From NCBI GenBank assembly GCA_013375495.1, contig JABXKC010000002.1:1-64000 (forward strand): DNA of 64,000 nt, in the 5' to 3' direction. Origin of the DNA: Promethearchaeota archaeon (GTDB lineage: Archaea; Asgardarchaeota; Lokiarchaeia; Sigynarchaeales; SOKP01). Numbering within the stretch: position 1 is the stretch's first letter; every line of letters begins with the position of its first letter. Position numbers and translations under genes: made by a program. The notes under the pieces are model-generated. The model made no database searches. It saw only the letters and a list, made by a program, of their open reading frames with translations, and was not told the DNA's origin. This document shows positions 10,012 through 18,058 of the stretch, piece by piece.

Positions 10012-11037
10012 CTACGGGATTTTATTTAATTTTACGAAGAGAAGGGGTACTAAATATCCTAGAATGAAGCCAATGATAGCATACCTAGCAAATCTGTAGA
10101 AGACCGAGTCAAAAACCCCTTTAAGCGCTTCAAGAGCAAAGTATGCTACAAATAGAATTACTAATCCTATTACTAAATTTATAATTTTCCATTTCCAATT
10201 TAGTTTACTTGGTTCATATTTAACATACTCGCCTTCAAGAACGTATGCGATTCCAAATCCTAAGAAGACTCCACCAACTTGAGAAAATCCCCCAGTATCA
10301 GTGAAAGCCTCGGGAACCGGTAAGAGCTCTGTTCCTGAGGTAGGGAACAAAAATATCCCTAAAAAGAATAGCACTAAAGAAACCACAACAGTAACTATCA
10401 ACTTAATTGGTAGGTTAAAAGCGTTAAATTGTTTCGTACAATATGGTTCTAAATAGATAAATAGTAAAAGCACAATCAGTCCTATTGAAAATCCTCCGAT
10501 TACATCTTGTAAGTCATGAACACCGATAATCATTCTTGATATTGCAACTAAGAACATAATTATTCCCAAGATTATAACAATATAAAGCCTTTTTCGAAAA
10601 TCATATCCTATATAGCCCCATGTTGCTACGGCAGATTGAGTATGTCCAGATGGAAACCCATAAGATGTCTCTATTAATCCAACAGGGTTTTCTGGTGTGA
10701 TTAGATCTGGATCAATGTTAGTTGCTGGTCGTGGATCCATAAAAATATTCTTAAAGAATTCGTTTATATAGGTACTGAATAATAAACTCAAAGCTAAATT
10801 TTTGGCAAATCTCTTATTATATATGATAAAGAAAATAGCCACCATCACGATAAACACGATTGGTTCGCCAAGATAGGTAATAGCTTTAAATATGGAACGT
10901 ATTGTCGAGGAGGAACTATAGAAAGCTTCATTAAATCCCAAAACTAGAAGGATTAATCCTATTACCAGCACTACTGCAAAGATAACAATGACAGTTAAGA
11001 ATTCCTTTTTACTCAGGTTTTTATTACTCTCTGACAT
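10012..11037 (-). CDS. PAP2-family phosphatase, polytopic membrane protein
   Basis: A 341-residue integral membrane protein with about eight hydrophobic segments and a full PAP2 acid-phosphatase signature: motif 1 KNIFMDPRP, motif 2 PSGHTQS, motif 3 SRMIIGVHDLQD. Family members dephosphorylate lipid phosphates such as phosphatidic acid or polyprenyl diphosphates, with the active site on the outer face. Here an isoprenoid-based lipid phosphate is the likely substrate, by inference from archaeal lipids. Motifs lie in the N-terminal half; the C-terminal half adds extra membrane segments. It is monocistronic and converges on carB over about 30 bp of A/T-rich DNA. Confidence 0.9.
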   Translation of the reverse strand: MSESNKNLSKKEFLTVIVIFAVVLVIGLILLVLGFNEAFYSSSSTIRSIFKAITYLGEPIVFIVMVAIFFIIYNKRFAKNLALSLLFSTYINEFFKNIFMDPRPATNIDPDLITPENPVGLIETSYGFPSGHTQSAVATWGYIGYDFRKRLYIVIILGIIMFLVAISRMIIGVHDLQDVIGGFSIGLIVLLLFIYLEPYCTKQFNAFNLPIKLIVTVVVSLVLFFLGIFLFPTSGTELLPVPEAFTDTGGFSQVGGVFLGFGIAYVLEGEYVKYEPSKLNWKWKIINLVIGLVILFVAYFALEALKGVFDSVFYRFARYAIIGFILGYLVPLLFVKLNKIP

Positions 11038-11260
11038 TAGACATCACCAATGTTATTTTGGTGAAAAGTAACTCAATTTGATAGTTAATAAATCTTTTGT
11101 ATAAAATTACCAGTAAATATATAATTTCACCGTTAACAAAAACTATAAAAAGAAATAAATAGTAAATAAATTTTGCTTTAGGTAACTGTTAAAAAGTAAG
11201 GAATAGCAAAAAATTTCGGGTGTCGAGCAAATTTACTATCGGGGTTACATCTTAGTTCGT

Positions 11261-11518
11261 TTGAAAATCATTGGCACACAGTGGAAGATCGTAGAGAAAT
11301 TGAATGGCTTGAAACCAGAAGCAAATCAAGATTGGAACATTACGTACGCATCACCTACTTATGGGGGATGGGATTTAATTATTGAATGTGTATTTAATAA
11401 TCTTGAAGATTTGGATAAAATTGTATCTTTCTGTCGGACTGATAATGATTTAAAAGAATGGATCGATGCTACAACGACCCTTATAAGCACTAAAAGAAAC
11501 TTCAATCTCGAAAAGTAA
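11261..11518 (+). CDS. stand-alone Lrp/AsnC ligand-binding (RAM-like) domain protein
   Basis: A short protein of about 85 residues resembling the RAM effector-binding domain of Lrp/AsnC regulators without a helix-turn-helix. The segment GGWDLIIECVFNNLEDLDKIVSF matches the conserved G-x-x-D-hydrophobic strand of the family, and TTTLISTKRNF matches the last strand. The start is uncertain. TTG at 11261 is the only usual start codon, but the frame stays open back to 11207, and the residues encoded just upstream (GYILVRL) look like the missing first beta strand. A rare start or a sequence error upstream is possible. Such domains bind amino acids and may partner full Lrp proteins. Confidence 0.6.
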   Translation: MKIIGTQWKIVEKLNGLKPEANQDWNITYASPTYGGWDLIIECVFNNLEDLDKIVSFCRTDNDLKEWIDATTTLISTKRNFNLEK

Positions 11519-11629
11519 TTCTTTTCATATCAAAAACCGTCGCAAACAGCTATTTCAATTGAGAGGTGAATAGGATTGTGAACTGGAGTTTTATCATTTT
11601 TTTAAAGTTAGGATAAGATAAAAATAACC

Positions 11630-12604
11630 CTAGGGAGATATTTTTTGGAGTTTTGAAATTACTTCCTCTGCTTCCTTCATTATCCTGTCCAATAATTGCT
11701 TAACGGTAGGGATATCTTTAATTAATCCTACTCCTTGACCACAACTTACCATCCCCGCATCAATATCTCCTTCTCTATACATTTTTTCAGCATTTTGCCC
11801 CGAAGCCGCTTGGATAATTTCCTTTAAAGATGCTTTCTGAGCCTCTAATTCAAGGATTTGTTGTGCTGCTTTATTATTCCACATTCTATGAGTATTACGT
11901 ATAGAACGCATAACCAAACTAGTATCAGTTTCCGCGGCTTGAATAAAGGCTTGTTTCAGATTGTCGTGAATAGGACATTCCTTTGTAGCCATCATTCTGG
12001 TTCCCATTATAACACCCTCAGCGCCAAGTGCTAAGATCGCAGCAATTCCCCTTCCATCTGAGATTCCACCTCCCGCTATTACGGGAACATCCAAAGCATC
12101 AACAACAGACGGGGTCATTACAAGGGTTCCTATATCTAGGGTTCCAGTAGCTCCACCATTTTCATATCCAACAACGGTTATCATATCTGCACCCAAAGCT
12201 GCTCCTTTTACAGCGTATCTTACTCCAGCGCATTTATGGATCCAAATTGTTTCCCCTTCCTTAAACTTAGGAACTAAATGTTCTGGAGCTTTATGACCGC
12301 TTGTTTCTATGATTTTGACGCCCTCATCTAACGTAGCGTCCACATACTCTTCTAACTTATCTTGAGGCATTAAGGCGGGGAATAGATTAATGTTTACCGC
12401 AAATGGTTGATCCGTTAGAGATTGCGTTTTTTTGATGGCCTCACGCAACTCATTAGGTGATTTATAATTAGCGCTGGCCAGTACGGCACAGGCACCTGCA
12501 TTACTAGCTGCCGCGACAAATTCAGGGTTTGAAATCCTTGCCATTGTTCCCGCAATTATTGGATATTTACATCCTAATATTTCAGTTACTTTCGTCTTTA
12601 TCAT
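11630..12604 (-). CDS. nitronate monooxygenase / FabK-like FMN-dependent TIM-barrel oxidoreductase
   Basis: A 324-residue FMN-binding TIM-barrel protein of the 2-nitropropane dioxygenase/NMO family. The N-terminus KYPIIAGTMARISNPEFVAAASNAGA and the phosphate-binding PVIAGGGISDGRGIAAILALGAEGVIMGTRM are family hallmarks. Members oxidise nitronates or act as enoyl-ACP reductases (FabK); archaea lack type II fatty-acid synthesis in the usual form, so the physiological substrate is open. The ATG at 12604 was chosen over a GTG three codons upstream. It is monocistronic, between the RAM-domain gene and the AbrB-PhoU gene. Confidence 0.88.
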   Translation of the reverse strand: MIKTKVTEILGCKYPIIAGTMARISNPEFVAAASNAGACAVLASANYKSPNELREAIKKTQSLTDQPFAVNINLFPALMPQDKLEEYVDATLDEGVKIIETSGHKAPEHLVPKFKEGETIWIHKCAGVRYAVKGAALGADMITVVGYENGGATGTLDIGTLVMTPSVVDALDVPVIAGGGISDGRGIAAILALGAEGVIMGTRMMATKECPIHDNLKQAFIQAAETDTSLVMRSIRNTHRMWNNKAAQQILELEAQKASLKEIIQAASGQNAEKMYREGDIDAGMVSCGQGVGLIKDIPTVKQLLDRIMKEAEEVISKLQKISP

Positions 12605-12743
12605 AAAAATCACTCAAAATTTAGGTAATAATATTAAAAATTGTTTAAAGATATTATGCTTCTTTACGCGTAGATCTTTTTGATCATTCCGATTTTTTTT
12701 CCCTTTTTAATTATCTTTTTAAATTGAAAAATCTTGAACAATT

Positions 12744-13742
12744 TCAAATTAAATTATTTATAATTATTTCTGAGATGTCTGACGAATATTCGCCCGTTCT
12801 TCTTACGCTTTCGATTATAAAACCTATCTCGACTAGATATTCTGAATTCGGGTTAATTTTAATGGCATTACACGCATTTGTCAACTTTTTTATGGATTCA
12901 ATGTTTTCGTTCGCTAAATTCAAATCTTTTTGGAGCCAGGCATCTAAACTCATATTTAGCAATTCAAGAGAAATTTCACTAGCCTTCATTATGTTTTCGT
13001 ATAATTTTTTATCGATTTTTTGATAGTCTATTAAAATAACATTTTTAGCGATTTTAACAGCGTGATCAGCTATTCGCTCTAAAAATCTGGATATAAATTT
13101 GTAATTACTAGCGTCTTCTAACGTAATATCTAATTTTTGGCACAAAATTATATCTCGTAATACAATATGAGCCTGACGTTCAACTAACCAATTTAGTCTA
13201 TCGATTTCATCGTCAATCTCAATTACTTTTTCCGCAAGTCTTTTATCTCCTGTCTCAAGAGCTTTCAGGGCATCCTCGTGCATGCTGTTAGCTAAGATAT
13301 ACATTCTTTTTATGGTCTTCTCAAACGGCATCTCTTTTGGATCAAGTAAATCTTTGATTTTAACAGTATTATCCGATTCTTCCATAATTTCAGTGCCAAT
13401 AGTGATTTTACTAAAATTTCTTATTGTATCTCTTATTATTGGTTCAAATTTTTTACTTGATTTTACCTCTATTAGATTGTATCCCATAATATAAGCTCCT
13501 ATCAACAACCTAAACAAAAAATCAGATTCCTTAATTTCATCAACATCAAACCTCTTCTCTTTTATATTCTTTTCTGAACTCATGTAAGGAGTAATCAACA
13601 GATTACCATCAGGTTGAGAAAGGACACCAACAGTATCTTTCGCCTCGATCCCATGTTTACTAATCCACTCTTTCGGTAGGCTGATTATAAATGAAGATCC
13701 GCCCGTTTTCTGAACTTTTCTCGCTTCAATATTGAAAGACAT
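12744..13742 (-). CDS. AbrB-PhoU fusion regulator (archaeal phosphate-uptake-regulator type)
   Basis: A 332-residue protein. Residues about 1-50 form a SpoVT/AbrB DNA-binding domain (RKVQKTGGSSFIISLPKEWISKHGIEAKDTVGV), followed by two PhoU-like helical repeats (KTIKRMYILANSMHEDALKAL, then FLERIADHAVKIAKNV). This fusion is common in archaea and is usually annotated as a phosphate uptake regulator. No pst transporter is nearby; the gene is instead divergent from glnA across 347 bp, so control of nitrogen assimilation is an alternative. The ATG at 13742 was chosen over an upstream GTG because it fits the conserved N-terminus. An inverted repeat lies just upstream and could be an autoregulatory site. 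Confidence 0.88.
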   Translation of the reverse strand: MSFNIEARKVQKTGGSSFIISLPKEWISKHGIEAKDTVGVLSQPDGNLLITPYMSSEKNIKEKRFDVDEIKESDFLFRLLIGAYIMGYNLIEVKSSKKFEPIIRDTIRNFSKITIGTEIMEESDNTVKIKDLLDPKEMPFEKTIKRMYILANSMHEDALKALETGDKRLAEKVIEIDDEIDRLNWLVERQAHIVLRDIILCQKLDITLEDASNYKFISRFLERIADHAVKIAKNVILIDYQKIDKKLYENIMKASEISLELLNMSLDAWLQKDLNLANENIESIKKLTNACNAIKINPNSEYLVEIGFIIESVRRTGEYSSDISEIIINNLI

Positions 13743-13768
13743 AACTTTTTCTCGCACTTATTTTTATC

Positions 13769-13802
13769 TATATATGTAATAAAATGTTTCTACACATATA
13801 TA
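13769..13802. promoter_or_regulatory. 9-bp inverted repeat TATATATGT/ACATATATA in the PhoU-like/glnA divergent promoter region
   Basis: The arms at 13769-13777 and 13794-13802 are separated by 16 bp, 27 bp upstream of the AbrB-PhoU start. The whole gap 13743-14089 is gene-free, very AT-rich and has several TATATA runs. One of these, CTTATATATT near 13991, is a plausible TATA box for glnA with a leader of about 70 nt. Alternating T/A tracts make chance repeats likely, so this is only a candidate operator. Confidence 0.4.
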
Positions 13803-14089
13803 AAACCACTTTTTCAATATTCTATATATAATATTCAATTAACTAAAACTTTATCTATATACTCTATATATATAAAAAATGTTAAAAAAAGTTACATAAT
13901 TTTAGTCACTACTATACTTATTAAAAATTTTTAATATTTTTTTAGTTTTTTCTATATGTTTATGATAGTTTTTTGTCGATCGAATAAAAAAACTTATATA
14001 TTTCCAACCCTAATTCAAATCATGGAATGAAAATAGGTTTTGTTTTCCTACTTATTCCTGTCTAAAAATAAGATAAATTGAGTTTAGAA

Positions 14090-15454
14090 ATGATTGAAAA
14101 GGAAGATTCAAATCGGAAAGGATTATGCGAGGATGTAATCGAGCAGGTAAAAGAGGAGGATATTAAGTTTATATACCTTCAATTTACTGATATTCACGGG
14201 ATAATTAAATCCTTTGAAATTAACTCAAAAAGAATTGAGGAATGTTTTGAAATAGGCGAAAGTTTTGATGGGAGTTCAATAACAGGGTATGGGGCGATCG
14301 AGGAGTCAGATAAAGTTGCGTTACCTGATCCTAGTACTTTTTATGTATTACCCTGGCGTAGTAATGCGACGAACAACCGAGTAGCCAGAGTAATCTGCGA
14401 TATTTATTCACCCGAGGGTGAGCGATATGATGGGGATCCTCGCTATATTCTTCAGAAAGCGGTAAAAAAAGCGAAACAGCATGGATTTGAATATATTTGC
14501 GCCCCTGAGATGGAATTTTTTATGTTAGATCGAGAACATAAGCAAGCAGCGTTTAAACCATCTGATATGCGAGGTTATTTTGACTACGATCCATATGATA
14601 TTAACGAACGCATGCGTTATACGATTGCAGAATACTGTGATAAAATGGGAATAGAAATTGAAGCCTTACATCACGAGGTAGCTTTTGGTCAGCATGAAAT
14701 AGATTTTCGTTACGATAAAGCAGTTCAAAGTGCGGACAATACAATTACGATAAAAACAATAATAAAAATTGTCGCTGCTCAAAATAACATGACAGCAACC
14801 TTCATGCCCAAACCTTTTGATGGCATAAACGGTTCTGGAATGCACTGTCATCAGAGCCTTTGGAAAGATGGAAAAAATGTGTTTTATGACGAATCAGATC
14901 CTGCCCATATATCATCAACAATGAAAAAATGGATTGCAGGTCAGTTGATCCATGCCAAAGCTATGTGTGCTGTTTTAAGTAGTTGGCCAAACTCATACAA
15001 GAGATTAGTACCGGGATACGAGGCTCCCGTCTATATTGCTTGGGGTTTTCGAAATAGATCTCCATTGATTAGGGTTCCTGACTTTCATGGAAAACCAGAT
15101 GCTGCTAGATGTGAAATTCGTTGCCCAGATCCCGCAGGTAATCCCTATTTACAGTTCGCTGTTCTATTGAGTACCGGATTATATGGGATTTTATCTGATG
15201 ACATTGAACTCTTTGAACCAACGGATAGAAATGTCTATCATCTAACATCAAAAGAAATGGAGAAGGAAGGGATTAATGCTCTTCCTGGAAGTCTAATGGA
15301 AGCGCTAAAAGAATTTAAAAATTCTGAATTGATGAAAGAAATCTTCGGGGAACAACCATTCAAAAATTTTTATTACGCGAAATTAGAAGAAAACGACGCT
15401 TATAGACTGATAGTGTCTGAATGGGAGCGAAATAGATACATAACTCGTTTATAA
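14090..15454 (+). CDS. glnA: glutamine synthetase type I
   Basis: Ligates ammonia to glutamate with ATP. The 454-residue chain has the beta-grasp N-terminus (YLQFTDIHGIIKSFEI), the signature FDGSSITGYGAIEESD, the metal-binding EMEFFM, the ATP site FDGINGSGMHCHQS, and RSPLIRVPDFHG followed by RCEIRCPDPAGNPYL. Near the C-terminus NVYHLT occupies the position of the loop that carries the adenylylation tyrosine in bacterial GSI-beta, but the context is not convincing for that control. The ATG at 14090 was preferred to a TTG four codons earlier. It is divergent from the AbrB-PhoU regulator and part of the window's glutamine/glutamate gene group. Confidence 0.96.
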   Translation: MIEKEDSNRKGLCEDVIEQVKEEDIKFIYLQFTDIHGIIKSFEINSKRIEECFEIGESFDGSSITGYGAIEESDKVALPDPSTFYVLPWRSNATNNRVARVICDIYSPEGERYDGDPRYILQKAVKKAKQHGFEYICAPEMEFFMLDREHKQAAFKPSDMRGYFDYDPYDINERMRYTIAEYCDKMGIEIEALHHEVAFGQHEIDFRYDKAVQSADNTITIKTIIKIVAAQNNMTATFMPKPFDGINGSGMHCHQSLWKDGKNVFYDESDPAHISSTMKKWIAGQLIHAKAMCAVLSSWPNSYKRLVPGYEAPVYIAWGFRNRSPLIRVPDFHGKPDAARCEIRCPDPAGNPYLQFAVLLSTGLYGILSDDIELFEPTDRNVYHLTSKEMEKEGINALPGSLMEALKEFKNSELMKEIFGEQPFKNFYYAKLEENDAYRLIVSEWERNRYITRL

Positions 15455-15506
15455 TTTACTTCTCTGTTTTTTCTAACTTTTAAAAAGAAAAAAGGATTTT
15501 ATTTCG

Positions 15507-16178
15507 CTAAGATTTTTTAAATTTCCAAAATCCATATCCTATAATAAGAAAAGCGATTAGAGCCGCAAATGTTCCAAGTTTCTGAAAAAGCACCATAAGG
15601 TTTCTATCAATCAATAACCCAATCAAGCTCAGAAGAATAGAGATGAAATAGAATATGGTATAAATTCCGAAGATTAGAGCGTATGTGTTTGAGAAATCTT
15701 TATTTTTATAAAATGCGATAGTAAAAAATACGCCATTTAAGAAAACAGAGATGTATCCAATGAAGACGAAAATCATATGGTAGATATAAAGTATATCGGC
15801 AGGCGTAAATGCAATTCCTATTAAAGAGATCGAAAATAATATTCCAAAAATTGCACCGATTTTACTTGAGAGCGTCTCTAATTTTCCTTCGCTAAGTGAA
15901 TTCGAAACCAAAAGATAAAACGGTATGTAAAATGCTCCATTAATAATCAATGCCAAGGATAATAATACCATTGATGGGGTGTTCGATATACCAGACCATG
16001 CAATGAAACGCCCAGAGTCGCTTATTGTATTCCCCCAGAAAGAATATCCTGGAAAAAGGGGATTATCACGTGTTCCGCCAGCGTAAAATATCATTGCAAG
16101 AAACATCAATACCAAGTAAATCACAGAACCCAGAAATAATGATAAAACTGCGTTATTTTTCCAATTTTTAATGTTCAT
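15507..16178 (-). CDS. six-TM membrane protein, DUF998-like
   Basis: A 223-residue hydrophobic protein with about six transmembrane segments. An extracytoplasmic stretch after the first helix reads NPLFPGYSFWGNTISDSGR, which resembles the DUF998 pattern of a conserved N-x-I-S-D after helix one. The C-terminal FWKFKKS is positively charged and probably cytoplasmic. The biochemical role of the family is unknown. It converges on glnA over a T-rich gap of about 50 bp and is followed upstream by the ABC exporter operon in the same direction, separated by 74 bp, so co-transcription is uncertain. Confidence 0.7.
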   Translation of the reverse strand: MNIKNWKNNAVLSLFLGSVIYLVLMFLAMIFYAGGTRDNPLFPGYSFWGNTISDSGRFIAWSGISNTPSMVLLSLALIINGAFYIPFYLLVSNSLSEGKLETLSSKIGAIFGILFSISLIGIAFTPADILYIYHMIFVFIGYISVFLNGVFFTIAFYKNKDFSNTYALIFGIYTIFYFISILLSLIGLLIDRNLMVLFQKLGTFAALIAFLIIGYGFWKFKKS

Positions 16179-16252
16179 GATAGATGTAATTACTTGTTTT
16201 TAATTAGAATGTTCGTTTTAATGATATAAAAACAATTTGAGATCATTGTAAT

Positions 16253-18058
16253 TTAAATCTTTACATTACCCATTTTTTCAATATACTCTAAAGACTGATG
16301 CCGGAAGTAAGTATTATACAAATTAGCATATGTTCCCCCGCGTTTCATTAATTCCTCGTGGTTTCCTTCTTCTACGATTTTACCGTGATCCAGAACAATA
16401 ATTCTATCAACCTTTCTTACGGTCCATAAGCGATGGGCAATAATTATAGACGATCGTCCTTCAATAGTTTTCTCTAAAGCATCTTGAATTTGGGTTTCAG
16501 TAAAAGGGTCTACTGAAGCGGTTGCTTCGTCTAAAATAAGAATTGATGGATTTTCTAACAAAACCCGGGCGAATACAACGAGTTGACGCTGTCCCATTGA
16601 AATTAGAGATCCTCTTTCTCTAACATTTGTCTCTAAACCATCAGGAAGGCTCTTAGTCCATTCAGATCCTCCACTTATATCTAAAGCTTTGATAACATCC
16701 TCTCTTGTTGCAGATTGGTATCCATATTTGATGTTATTTTCTACAGTGTCAGCCCATAAGAACGGTGTCTGAGGGATAATGCCTATATGTTTTCTATATT
16801 CGGTAAGATCGTAATCTCTTATACTTTTACCATCTACCATAATATCTCCACTTTGGAATTCATAAAATCGTGCAATCAACTTAGCTATGCTAGACTTACC
16901 CGCTCCAGTATGTCCAACAAGAGCGATTGATTCTCCGGGATTAACTTTAAGCGAGAAATTATCAAAAACTAATTTATTTTTATCGTATTGAAATGTTAGA
17001 TTTTTAAATTCTATTTCACCTTTCAATTTTGAGGGTTTAATATTATTAGATTGAACAACTAAAGGTAGAGTATCAATTATAGAGAAAATTCTTTCAGAAG
17101 CGGCCATACCTGTTTGGAACATTGGCCAAAACGATGCTATGGTGAGTAGAGGGAAAAATAATAGATTAATACTTGTAATAAAAAGAACTAATTGTCCTAC
17201 ACCAACAACCCCCTCTATAACTGCGTTAGCACCTATAAATATTAGTAGAGTGGTCACAGATCCTTGAATTAAACCAAGAGTAGGAAAAATCGAGTTCAAT
17301 AAAAAGGCTCTTCGTAAATTCACTCTATAGGATTGATTATTAATTTGGAGAAAATTTTCATGGACATTTTTCTCTCTTCTAAAAGTTTTAGCTATTTGTA
17401 TTCCAGAAAATGTTTCCTTCGTAAAAGCATTCACTGAAGCTAAGGCACGTTGACCGAGGAGAGTCATTTTTCTCGCATATTTCCTGAAGTTAAGCGCTGC
17501 AATTAAGAATAATGGAAAGGATATCAAAAGAACAAAAGTTAATATAACATTTACCATAAACATTACAATCGTTAATAATATCAGTACAGCAACAGAAGCT
17601 ACTACTTCAATTGCTAACTGAACTGTTTCTCCAAAATCTCTCGAGTCAGTATTAATTCTTGAAACTATTTTTCCAATGGGATTGCGATCAAAGAATGATA
17701 AATCATGATTAACAACAGATTGATGAGCAGCTTTTCTGATATCTAATACAACATTCCCAACAACGCGAGTTGAATATATCTGTCTTATATAATTAAAAAT
17801 CCAGCCTGAAATATTAAATAGGAAGATAATCCCTATTAAAAATATCACATAAAGAAGATCTGGAGTCGTTTCTAAATTAGTGATTATTAAAGAAACTATA
17901 ATTGGTTGAAATGACATAGTGAGCGACGATATTATGAGGAAGATAATAACCACTAACATTAATCGTTTATACGGACTAAAGTACGAGACTATTCGCTTTA
18001 GTAAAAATTTATCCCTATATTTTCGATCATATTCTTCTGCTTCCAGTCCAACCCACAT
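16253..18058 (-). CDS. ABC exporter half-transporter (TMD-NBD), catalytic-Glu subunit
   Basis: A 601-residue type IV ABC exporter half: six transmembrane helices (about residues 20-310), then a nucleotide-binding domain with Walker A GHTGAGKSS, a Q-loop, the altered signature ISMGQRQ, Walker B ILILDEATASVD with a normal catalytic Glu, and the H-loop AHR. Its ATG directly follows the TAG of the upstream half-transporter gene with no gap, so the two are translated together as a heterodimer. The altered signature here complements the degenerate Walker B of the partner, the arrangement of heterodimeric exporters of the TM287/288 or BmrCD type. Lipid, peptide or drug export is possible. Confidence 0.92.
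   Translation of the reverse strand: MWVGLEAEEYDRKYRDKFLLKRIVSYFSPYKRLMLVVIIFLIISSLTMSFQPIIVSLIITNLETTPDLLYVIFLIGIIFLFNISGWIFNYIRQIYSTRVVGNVVLDIRKAAHQSVVNHDLSFFDRNPIGKIVSRINTDSRDFGETVQLAIEVVASVAVLILLTIVMFMVNVILTFVLLISFPLFLIAALNFRKYARKMTLLGQRALASVNAFTKETFSGIQIAKTFRREKNVHENFLQINNQSYRVNLRRAFLLNSIFPTLGLIQGSVTTLLIFIGANAVIEGVVGVGQLVLFITSINLLFFPLLTIASFWPMFQTGMAASERIFSIIDTLPLVVQSNNIKPSKLKGEIEFKNLTFQYDKNKLVFDNFSLKVNPGESIALVGHTGAGKSSIAKLIARFYEFQSGDIMVDGKSIRDYDLTEYRKHIGIIPQTPFLWADTVENNIKYGYQSATREDVIKALDISGGSEWTKSLPDGLETNVRERGSLISMGQRQLVVFARVLLENPSILILDEATASVDPFTETQIQDALEKTIEGRSSIIIAHRLWTVRKVDRIIVLDHGKIVEEGNHEELMKRGGTYANLYNTYFRHQSLEYIEKMGNVKI

Noticed and set aside
13743..14089. TATATA repeats as a CRISPR or origin repeat array
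   Set aside because: The units are irregular in spacing and sequence, consistent with AT-rich promoter DNA.
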